Shown here: in pieces, positions 1-5,007 of the stretch
Numbering within the stretch: the stretch's first letter is position 1
Layout: every line of letters begins with the position of its first letter
DNA from: Candidatus Sumerlaeota bacterium
GTDB taxonomy: Bacteria; Sumerlaeota; Sumerlaeia; MWCT01; JAGHBZ01
Assembly (NCBI GenBank): GCA_021160705.1
Contig: JAGHBZ010000248.1
Coordinates: 1 to 5,063, forward strand
Direction: 5' to 3'
DNA length: 5,063 bases
Notes under the pieces: model-generated
Told to the model about the DNA's origin: nothing
The model's input: the letters and a program-made list of their open reading frames with translations, nothing else
Database searches by the model: none
Translations under genes and position numbers: made by a program

Positions 1-1001
1 CCCCAGATTACATTATTTTCAATTTCTCCTGCACAATATGATAACCCTCCACCTAACCCTGAAGTGGTGTTGTTAAAGATAATATTGTTTCTTATAACAC
101 CATTACAAAAAGCGAGCCCTCCTCCCCAGGCACCGGCGTCAAGATAAGAGCATTTATTATGAGAAATGATGTTGTTTTGGATAACACCATCACAAACATA
201 AAGCCCACCACCATAAGCACTATGACCGGCTGCACAATTGTCGCATATTATATTGTTTTGAATGGTTGCCAAAGTATGGTTACCATCAATTCCGGCACCA
301 CCGGAAGCCAGTCCGTGAGTTATTGTAAATCCGGCAAGTACACAATCAGGACTTTCTGTACCAAGAAATGTAACTACCGGGCCAGAACGCTCGCCATCAA
401 TAATTGTGTGGGTAACAACGGTATGACTTGTGGGTTCAATGGACCTCAAAATTACATTTTTGCCTTTAAGATTTATGTTCTCAAAATAGTTCCCAATTGA
501 AACAATTATCTCACATCCGTCTACTGAAGCATCAATCGCATCTTGAATGCTTGGAAAATCAGAGGGAACTTTGATAACCCGGGGAGTTGAAGGATATGAA
601 TGATTAGGTGTTGCATCGCTAACTAATTGTTGTTCTATCTTGAATGATTCATTTGTACTCGTGTCAGATTTTGACTTCTCCACATTAATTTTCTTTGCAA
701 TATCATCATCTTGCTTTGCGTGGATAAGTCTACTGACAGTCTCAGATGAATTTGGCTTATCAGAGGGGTACGAAGTATTTTGACCGTTGAAACAAATACA
801 CTTTTCCAGGGTGGGAGTCGCACCAATTATCACTTCGTTGTTAGAAGAAGTGTAAAATGCTGGGCATCCGGTTGAGGCATCTGCTGAATTCTTTATGAAA
901 CTTGCTGAAGAGAAATGCCATATACTACAATAGACTGAAAAAACTAAAATAAACAAGAAAGAAATCTTCAATTTTCTTGACTTCAGAGTTTTACTTTCCA
1001 T
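1..1001 (-). CDS. Secreted right-handed parallel beta-helix repeat protein, N-terminal part (3' end outside window)
   Basis: The frame is open from an ATG at 1001 to the left edge, giving 333 full codons and no stop. Residues 1-34 look like a Sec signal peptide: a Lys/Arg-rich start, a hydrophobic core (ISFLFILVFSVY, 13-24) and a small-residue site near SSAS (31-34). Residues 35-140 are a low-complexity Ser/Thr/Asn/Lys linker. From about 142 comes the usual entry to this fold (VPSDFPSIQDAIDA, then IIDGERSGPVVTF and AGFTITHG), followed by beta-helix coils with the motif GGGLxxCxGxIxNNxI at 264, 293 and 317. The fold is shared by pectin-lyase-like enzymes and by many large surface proteins of uncultured bacteria. 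No catalytic residues can be assigned, so the role (surface adhesion, polysaccharide binding or lyase) is open. A purine-rich Shine-Dalgarno sits just upstream. The full length is unknown. Confidence 0.88.
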   Translation of the reverse strand, partial: MESKTLKSRKLKISFLFILVFSVYCSIWHFSSASFIKNSADASTGCPAFYTSSNNEVIIGATPTLEKCICFNGQNTSYPSDKPNSSETVSRLIHAKQDDDIAKKINVEKSKSDTSTNESFKIEQQLVSDATPNHSYPSTPRVIKVPSDFPSIQDAIDASVDGCEIIVSIGNYFENINLKGKNVILRSIEPTSHTVVTHTIIDGERSGPVVTFLGTESPDCVLAGFTITHGLASGGAGIDGNHTLATIQNNIICDNCAAGHSAYGGGLYVCDGVIQNNIISHNKCSYLDAGAWGGGLAFCNGVIRNNIIFNNTTSGLGGGLSYCAGEIENNVIW

Positions 1002-1003
1002 TT

Positions 1004-1011
1004 CTCCCCCC
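1004..1011 (-). promoter_or_regulatory. Ribosome binding site of the beta-helix gene
   Basis: Reading the minus strand, GGGGGGAG lies two bases before the ATG at 1001. This purine run supports that start, which is also followed directly by a signal peptide. No other start in the same frame lies between the upstream TGA stop and this ATG. Confidence 0.6.
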
Positions 1012-1031
1012 TGATTTCACATTATGTTTTT

Positions 1032-1124
1032 TTATCTGAAACCTTTAAAATACCCACCATAATCTTTATAGAATTTCCAATAAGGCATAAAGAACTCTTT
1101 GTTTCTCCTTTTGCTAAAGAACAT
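1032..1124 (-). CDS. Possible small ORF, 30 aa, aromatic and basic, upstream of the beta-helix gene
   Basis: ATG at 1124 to TAA at 1034-1032, preceded by AGGA with a 6-base spacer. The peptide is rich in Phe, Tyr, Lys and Arg and includes MPYWKFYKDYGGYFKGFR at its C-terminus. The same frame is open further upstream to a second ATG at 1148, which has no visible ribosome site and would give 38 aa. The ORF lies in the same frame as the beta-helix gene, with two stops and 30 bases between them. It could be a real leader peptide or small protein, a fragment of a decayed gene, or chance in AT-rich DNA, which favours Phe/Tyr/Lys codons. I do not recognise it. Confidence 0.25.
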   Translation of the reverse strand: MFFSKRRNKEFFMPYWKFYKDYGGYFKGFR

Positions 1125-1307
1125 CGTGAGTCCTATTTTGTATCTCATTAATAAGGAAAAGCAAGAAATTTTTTGAGATTAGGGAAATCGGGAAACCCGG
1201 GGTCAGGAGAAGAATAAAGTATATGAGATTATTGCCTATTACATTTTGGCTGGTGTTAAAATCCGCTGTTTTCTATTGCTCTCAGTTAACTTTCTCTCTT
1301 TTGGGTG

Positions 1308-2324
1308 CTAAGCACTGTTATGTTTTTTTGGTTTTTTGGCGAGGAGGAGGGCGCTTCGTGGGTTTAGCCAGGTGAATCGTGGGTTTTTAAATCCTGTGCT
1401 CTTGAGTGCGGACTTTATTTCATCAGCGGTAAATGTGCGTCCACCGGGAGTGTTGACCAGCATATTGATAGCAAACAACGAATTCCCGGCAGGTGTGGTT
1501 TTATCAGGATTGAGAAAAAAGTCCTTAACGGCTATCGTGCCGCCCGCCACCAGCGTCTTATAACATCTGCGAAAAATGAGTGTATTCTGCTTCAGCGAAT
1601 ATGCGTGAATGATGTTTGAAAGATATACCAGGTCAAAGCCTCTGAGCGGTATATCCTCCATAAAATCACCTGCAACGGTGGAGATACGTTTGCTGAGCCT
1701 TGCTTTTTCAATTTCCTCCTGTGCAATGGGCAGAACCGCGGGGTAATCAAACACCACAGCGGAAAGTTGCGGGTTACGGCGACAAAATTCAATAGCGGCG
1801 ATTCCAGGACCACCGCCAAGGTCAATCATACGTTTATAATTACGGGGGTCAACCACCTTGAGGACATCGGCAATCTCCATCCGGGACACGTTTGCCATAC
1901 CCCTGATGAACGCATCAACGATTTGTGGCTCTTTGGTATTCGCCTTTGGGGTATGACGACGCCTTCCCTCGCGGACAATCAACTCCAGCCGTATCCACGA
2001 GTTTATCAGGTGGTAATTATGGCGTAAAATATCGCCGATATATTGTGAGCCATCTTTGCAGAGGTAGCGCCGGATAGCACGTGGCGTGGAAAATCTATCT
2101 TTACGTTTGCGCAACCAGCCTTCACCTGCGAGTGCATTGAGCAGGAGTTCGGTGGCTTCTTTGTTAAGTTTGAGTCTGCGCGCCAGCGCGGCGGAAGTCA
2201 TTGGTTCACGCCCCAGCGCCTCAAAGATTCCCAGATAATTGGCAACCAGAAGAACCAGACTGCTCTTGAACCCGCTTGCTACTGACATTATGTTATTTGC
2301 TATGTCTTGCTGATTACATCTCAT
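1308..2324 (-). CDS. SAM-dependent O-methyltransferase, family 2 (winged-helix dimerisation domain plus Rossmann domain)
   Basis: 338 aa, a usual length for this family (hydroxyneurosporene, acetylserotonin and plant caffeate type). Residues about 10-90 form the winged-helix dimerisation domain (LVANYLGIFEAL, then TSAALARRLKLNKEATELLL). The Rossmann domain follows, with SAM motif I DLGGGPG at 168-174, an acidic residue after beta-2 (D193, in VVFDYPAV), GDF at 219-221, and NIIHAY at 237-242, where H240 lines up with the catalytic histidine of family members. The motif VKDFFLNPD (266-274) and the region NMLVNTPGGRTFT (287-299) are also typical. The start at 2324 is the first possible one, because TGA lies three codons before it in frame. 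It follows pgeF by 23 bases on the same strand, so the two are probably co-transcribed. The substrate cannot be told from sequence; a small phenolic, quinone or polyketide-like hydroxyl is usual for the family. Confidence 0.88.
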   Translation of the reverse strand: MRCNQQDIANNIMSVASGFKSSLVLLVANYLGIFEALGREPMTSAALARRLKLNKEATELLLNALAGEGWLRKRKDRFSTPRAIRRYLCKDGSQYIGDILRHNYHLINSWIRLELIVREGRRRHTPKANTKEPQIVDAFIRGMANVSRMEIADVLKVVDPRNYKRMIDLGGGPGIAAIEFCRRNPQLSAVVFDYPAVLPIAQEEIEKARLSKRISTVAGDFMEDIPLRGFDLVYLSNIIHAYSLKQNTLIFRRCYKTLVAGGTIAVKDFFLNPDKTTPAGNSLFAINMLVNTPGGRTFTADEIKSALKSTGFKNPRFTWLNPRSALLLAKKPKKHNSA

Positions 2325-2336
2325 AACGTGTCATAG

Positions 2337-2342
2337 CTCCTC
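2337..2342 (-). promoter_or_regulatory. Ribosome binding site of the O-methyltransferase, unusually spaced
   Basis: GAGGAG on the minus strand lies 12 bases before the ATG at 2324, longer than the usual 5-9. Another ATG lies only two bases after it, at 2335, and opens a six-codon frame (MTRYEM) that stops at 2315, overlapping the methyltransferase start in a different frame. The site is between pgeF and its downstream neighbour. Confidence 0.5.
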
Positions 2343-2347
2343 ACTGT

Positions 2348-3088
2348 TTACAGTTCAATCATAATTGATGACAACAATCGTCCGCAAAGTTTTCCTTCGC
2401 CCCGATACGAATAAAATAAATCCTGCCTGCATCGTGTACATAATTCCGTGATGAAAATGTTGGCGGGCAGGACGCCAAGTTCTACTGCCTGAAGGCGGAT
2501 GAGCTTCTTCAGGTCAAGGTGTCTTTTGCGAATAATCCCCTGCTGGAATAATATATCGCCGAATTCTGCCCTGAACTTTTCCACTAACTCCGTAGATATT
2601 TCGTAGCAAGCACCGCAAATTGCCGGACCTGTCCAGACAATCAGGTGTTCAGGTGAGCTCCCCATAGAGAGAAATTGCCCAATCACCTTCTGAGTGAGTC
2701 TGAGCAGAGTCCCACGCCAGCCACAATGGGCAATGCCGATAATAGGTCTGGTGGTATCTGCAAAAAATACAGGCACACAATCAGCAGTAAAAACCGTTAG
2801 CATTACATCGCGGAGCGTGGTCAACATAGCATCAACCCCATCTAAGGCGATGACGTGCTGGAGTGGGTACTTCTCGTCAATGACCTCAATGGTATCGCTA
2901 TGTATCTGATGAGAAAAGACCATTGCAGTTGGGTTGAGGCGGAGGAGTTGTGCAAATTCAGCGACGTTCTCCGCCCGGTTCGCAGAAGAGAACGTACATC
3001 TCCGGGTCGACGTCCCACATCGCAACCATTGGATTGCAGGCACCTGCTCAAACGCAACAATCTTTCCATCCTGCACTAATTCCACCAT
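2348..3088 (-). CDS. pgeF: Peptidoglycan editing factor PgeF / YfiH family (laccase-domain purine nucleoside phosphorylase)
   Basis: 246 aa, the normal length for the family once called multicopper polyphenol oxidase/laccase domain. Family members are cytoplasmic zinc enzymes acting on purine nucleosides; in E. coli the protein keeps wrong amino acids out of peptidoglycan precursors. Visible family motifs are SHQIHSD (59-65), GVDAMLT (84-90), TADCVPVFFAD (101-111), AHCGWRGT (120-127), GPAICGACYEI (154-164), DLKKLIRLQ (192-200) and CTRCRQDLFYSYRGEG (217-232). The likely zinc ligands are H63, C104 and H121. Where many relatives have AHAGWRG, this protein has Cys at 122. The ATG at 3088 is chosen because an in-frame stop lies 14 codons before it with no other ATG, GTG or TTG between; the ribosome site (GAGCGAGAG) is weak. 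It leads a two-gene unit with the O-methyltransferase. Confidence 0.9.
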   Translation of the reverse strand: MVELVQDGKIVAFEQVPAIQWLRCGTSTRRCTFSSANRAENVAEFAQLLRLNPTAMVFSHQIHSDTIEVIDEKYPLQHVIALDGVDAMLTTLRDVMLTVFTADCVPVFFADTTRPIIGIAHCGWRGTLLRLTQKVIGQFLSMGSSPEHLIVWTGPAICGACYEISTELVEKFRAEFGDILFQQGIIRKRHLDLKKLIRLQAVELGVLPANIFITELCTRCRQDLFYSYRGEGKLCGRLLSSIMIEL

Positions 3089-3333
3089 CTCTCGCTCTAA
3101 TACAATAGCATTACAGAAAACATTACGTTAAACCTACAGCTCAAAGAATAAAAAAAATATAAATTTTTTCCAGCCCTGTCTATCCTGCATTTTGCTACAC
3201 CAACATTTCATATTAACGAAACTAAACAGGATGCCTCAATAATGAGGGAGCACAATAACTAAAATATCAACCTTACCTTTACAATTCTTCTTGAACCACA
3301 GACGAAAGAACCTTAACTTTAGTGAAAATGAGG
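3089..3333. other. Intergenic region upstream of pgeF
   Basis: AT-rich, with no open frame that I can support on either strand. It must contain the pgeF promoter unless transcription reads through from ccdA, but I see only weak candidates, for example minus-strand TTAACG and TATTGT about 18 bases apart near 3100-3128. A small hairpin CCTCA-ATAA-TGAGG lies at 3234-3247 without a T run, so it is not a clear terminator. A long A/T tract runs from about 3149 to 3169. Confidence 0.4.
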
Positions 3334-3338
3334 TCTGA

Positions 3339-3350
3339 GAGGCTGTCCGA
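3339..3350 (+). repeat. Left terminal inverted repeat of the MITE-like element
   Basis: GAGGCTGTCCGA, an exact 12-base match to the reverse complement of 3460-3471. Adding the flanking duplication, the paired arms extend outward to GGTC-GAGAGG with one mismatch. Confidence 0.7.
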
Positions 3351-3459
3351 TAATGCGAAATTTGAGAAAATTTAACCAGACAGTTAATTACGTAACCTTA
3401 ATAATTTCAAACATCTTTCTGCGAACCAGATGGTTAATAATTTGTTAAAAATTGAATTG

Positions 3460-3471
3460 TCGGACAGCCTC
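3460..3471 (-). repeat. Right terminal inverted repeat of the MITE-like element
   Basis: TCGGACAGCCTC on the plus strand, the exact reverse complement of the left end. It is followed by TCTGA (3472-3476), the second copy of the presumed target duplication, and then by the end of ccdA. Confidence 0.7.
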
Positions 3472-3487
3472 TCTGACCCCTAAAGTT

Positions 3488-4180
3488 TTAAAGTAGTTTA
3501 ATGCCACCGATTAGAATCCAGAGTCCGACGGCAATAAGTAGTCCACCACTTATTATGGAGATTAATCCGAAATGCTTTTTTATTTTTGTAAAAAAACTCA
3601 GGAATCCCCCGATAAATAGGCTTGTCAGAATAAAGGGTATTCCTAACCCCAGGGAATAACAGCTCAATAGCAATACGCCCTGATGTATATGTTCTTCGGT
3701 CGCTGCCATAGTGAGAATGCCACCTAATATAGGACCAATGCAGGGAGTCCACCCAAGTGCAAAGACTACGCCAACGATAAACGAACCTAAAAGGGTAGCG
3801 GGTTTAGTCTTGAGATGCACTTTCTTCTCATATTGAAGGTATTTAATGTTAAGTAGACCAATAATATGGAGTCCCAATACTATAATGATGAGCCCACCAA
3901 TGATTTTAATTATTCCGCGTTTGGCGAGGAGGAAATTCCCCAGAAATGTCACTGACGCACCCAGTGCGACAAATACAAGGGAAAAGCCCGCCACAAATAG
4001 CACTGTCTCCCAGAAGACCTTCTTAAGATTTTTTGTAGTTGTGCCGTCGGGTTCTCTGAGTTTATCAAGAGATAGACCGGTGACAAACGATATATACGCG
4101 GGAATTAACGGCAGTACACACGGCGAGAAGAACGACAATATTCCTGCTCCAAATGCGACAAACGGTGAAATTGAACTCAT
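3488..4180 (-). CDS. ccdA: CcdA-type cytochrome c biogenesis / thiol-disulfide transporter, inner membrane
   Basis: 230 aa, the size of stand-alone CcdA (the DsbD transmembrane-domain family). Six hydrophobic segments are visible, at roughly 6-33, 58-82, 90-112, 128-158, 167-195 and 205-228. The two redox cysteines lie in the family motifs: C21 in SFFSPCVLPLIPAY and C147 in GWTPCIGPILGG. The protein passes electrons from cytoplasmic thioredoxin to partner thioredoxin-fold proteins outside the membrane. The ATG at 4180 overlaps the stop of the upstream TlpA-like gene as ATGA, and AGGAG lies 8 bases before it, so both genes are on one message and their translation is probably coupled. The partner gene supports a role in cytochrome c maturation or extracytoplasmic disulfide reduction. 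The MITE-like element begins just downstream. Confidence 0.9.
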   Translation of the reverse strand: MSSISPFVAFGAGILSFFSPCVLPLIPAYISFVTGLSLDKLREPDGTTTKNLKKVFWETVLFVAGFSLVFVALGASVTFLGNFLLAKRGIIKIIGGLIIIVLGLHIIGLLNIKYLQYEKKVHLKTKPATLLGSFIVGVVFALGWTPCIGPILGGILTMAATEEHIHQGVLLLSCYSLGLGIPFILTSLFIGGFLSFFTKIKKHFGLISIISGGLLIAVGLWILIGGIKLL

Positions 4181-4803
4181 TTCCCGGTCTCCTTTTCAAG
4201 TAAGGGTTTTACTTTCTTTTCAAATACTTCCTCAGAGAACTCTCCAAGATGTCGCCCCGCTATATTACCGTTACGGTCAATTATAATTGAGACAGGTAGC
4301 CCAATACTCACACCATATTTTCTTTCAATTTTATGGTCGCTAAACACAATGGGGTAATTTATGCCCAATCGTTCAGCCATAGGACTGACAGCCTTTTCCT
4401 TGCCTTTGTCAAGGGAAACACCAACGATTTCTAAACCCTTGTCTTTATACTCCGTCTGGAGACTAATAAGGTAAGGTATTTCCTTTCGGCAGAGCTTACA
4501 CCAGGTAGCCCAGAAATTGAGAATAATTACCTTGCCGCGCAATGAAGAGAGAGTAAATGACCCCCCGCCCAATTTAGGCAAGGTAAAATCCGGTGCATCA
4601 CCCCAGTTTGCAGGTTTTGGCACAGCAGATTCGGGCTTACCAATAACCTGAGACGTGGATTTTTTTTGTGTCGTGGTTTTCTGTGAAGGGCTCTCTTTTG
4701 AGCAACCCGTCCATATACCCAGCGTTAAGACAAGAAAAGAAATCACCACTATCACAGTGATTCCCTTAATTATACGAGTGCCTGAATATTTATCTTTAAT
4801 CAT
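4177..4803 (-). CDS. TlpA/ResA-like membrane-anchored thioredoxin (AhpC/TSA-Redoxin fold)
   Basis: 208 aa from the ATG at 4803. A TTG at 4839 would add 12 residues, but it has no ribosome site, while AAGGGG lies 10 bases before the ATG. Numbered from that ATG, residues 11-31 are a hydrophobic segment ending in GIWTGC, where C34 may be a lipoprotein cysteine; Trp at -3 makes the lipobox atypical, so it may instead be an uncleaved anchor. A Lys/Ser/Thr linker follows, to about residue 64. The thioredoxin domain starts at APDFTLPKLGG (70-80), has NFWATWCKLC with the redox pair C102 and C105, then EIVGVSLDK and GLPVSIIID, where P170 is the cis-proline. Such proteins reduce apocytochrome or other disulfides outside the cytoplasm and take electrons from CcdA, encoded directly downstream. 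CKLC is unusual; relatives more often have CxPC. ResA and TlpA cannot be told apart here. Confidence 0.88.
   Translation of the reverse strand: MIKDKYSGTRIIKGITVIVVISFLVLTLGIWTGCSKESPSQKTTTQKKSTSQVIGKPESAVPKPANWGDAPDFTLPKLGGGSFTLSSLRGKVIILNFWATWCKLCRKEIPYLISLQTEYKDKGLEIVGVSLDKGKEKAVSPMAERLGINYPIVFSDHKIERKYGVSIGLPVSIIIDRNGNIAGRHLGEFSEEVFEKKVKPLLEKETGK
4189..4193 (-). promoter_or_regulatory. Ribosome binding site of ccdA, inside the end of the TlpA-like gene
   Basis: AGGAG on the minus strand lies 8 bases before the ccdA ATG and within the last codons of the upstream gene. It supports the 4180 start and translational coupling through the ATGA overlap. Confidence 0.65.
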
Positions 4804-4813
4804 TTTTAATTTT

Positions 4814-4819
4814 CCCCTT
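4814..4819 (-). promoter_or_regulatory. Ribosome binding site deciding the start of the TlpA-like gene
   Basis: AAGGGG on the minus strand, 10 bases before the ATG at 4803. It lies inside the longer frame that would begin at TTG 4839, which has no purine-rich site in front of it. This favours the shorter protein, whose signal-anchor then begins close to the N-terminus as expected. Confidence 0.5.
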
Positions 4820-4940
4820 CGTGTTATATTTGAATACAAAAGTTATCTTCGGCGGAGGCGAGGCGGAATTCAACAACTTTTATCTCTTGCTCCTGCTTCT
4901 TTTTTGTTTTTATCTGATTTTTTGTATCACCAGGAGAGTG

Positions 4941-4969
4941 TTGACGTTCGGGATTAGTTTCTATATTAT
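4941..4969 (+). promoter_or_regulatory. Predicted sigma70-type promoter of trpF
   Basis: TTGACG (4941-4946) and TATTAT (4964-4969) are separated by exactly 17 bases; each box matches the consensus at five of six positions. Transcription would start near 4976 and give a leader of about 30 bases before the trpF ATG, too short for a classical trp attenuator. No operator was recognised. Confidence 0.6.
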
Positions 4970-5007
4970 GATATGGTCTTATTTTATTTTACTACCGGTT
5001 TTTGAAG

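Larger units (their letters stand above)
1002..1307. other. Intergenic region between the O-methyltransferase and the beta-helix gene
   Basis: About 300 AT-rich bases hold the leader of the beta-helix gene. Apart from the small ORF at 1032-1124, I see a short hairpin CGGG-AAA-CCCG near 1189-1199, which has no adjacent T run, and a small palindrome GTGC-TTA-GCAC overlapping the stop of the methyltransferase near 1305-1315. Neither is a convincing terminator. A minus-strand TATAAA near 1067-1072 could be a -10 box for the beta-helix gene, but the -35 match (TTCTTT, 18 bases upstream) is poor. Confidence 0.4.
3339..3471. mobile_element. MITE-like 133-bp inverted-repeat element
   Basis: The left end GAGGCTGTCCGA (3339-3350) is repeated exactly in inverted orientation at the right end (3460-3471), and similarity continues inward for a few bases (TAAT against CAAT). 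Both ends are flanked by TCTGA in direct orientation (3334-3338 and 3472-3476), which fits a 5-bp target duplication. The interior is AT-rich and has no coding capacity; it holds two smaller symmetric stretches, TTAAC-CAGACA-GTTAA (3372-3387) and AACCA-GA-TGGTT (3424-3435). It ends 12 bases after the ccdA stop. The ends resemble the GG-CTGTCC-type termini seen in several DDE transposase families, but I do not assign one. The alternative is a solo remnant of a deleted insertion sequence. Confidence 0.65.
4804..5007. other. Divergent intergenic region between the TlpA-like gene and trpF
   Basis: About 200 bases carry the leaders of two divergent genes. The right half holds a strong-looking promoter for trpF. 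The left half has a short G-rich block, GGCGGAGGCGAGGCGG (4851-4866), in otherwise AT-rich DNA. No good promoter for the minus-strand operon is visible; a TATAAC near 4822-4827 has no matching -35. Hydrophobic plus-strand frames here are judged to be chance products of T-rich sequence. Confidence 0.5.

Noticed and set aside
1..210. Regular repeated DNA at the left edge as a CRISPR array or tandem DNA repeat
   Set aside because: The periodicity is at protein level (beta-helix coils of 24-29 residues); the nucleotide repeats are diverged and there are no uniform spacers.
159..500. Plus-strand 113-codon open frame
   Set aside because: It lies opposite the beta-helix gene, whose minus-strand frame shows a signal peptide and repeated coil motifs. 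The plus-strand frame has no recognisable domain or ribosome site.
1187..1201. CGGGAAACCCG hairpin as a terminator of the methyltransferase unit
   Set aside because: The stem is only four pairs and no T run follows on either strand.
1223..1375. Plus-strand 50-codon frame starting ATGAGATTATTG
   Set aside because: It overlaps the 3' end of the methyltransferase, its possible ribosome site (AGGAG) is 13 bases away, and the product has no recognisable feature.
3337..3473. Reading the inverted repeat as a Rho-independent terminator for ccdA
   Set aside because: The loop would be over 100 bases long and no T run follows; flanking direct repeats fit a mobile element better.
3846..4286. Plus-strand 146-codon open frame
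   Set aside because: It is antisense to ccdA and the end of the TlpA-like gene, both of which have clear family motifs; the low-complexity Pro/Ser/Thr product is typical of a shadow.
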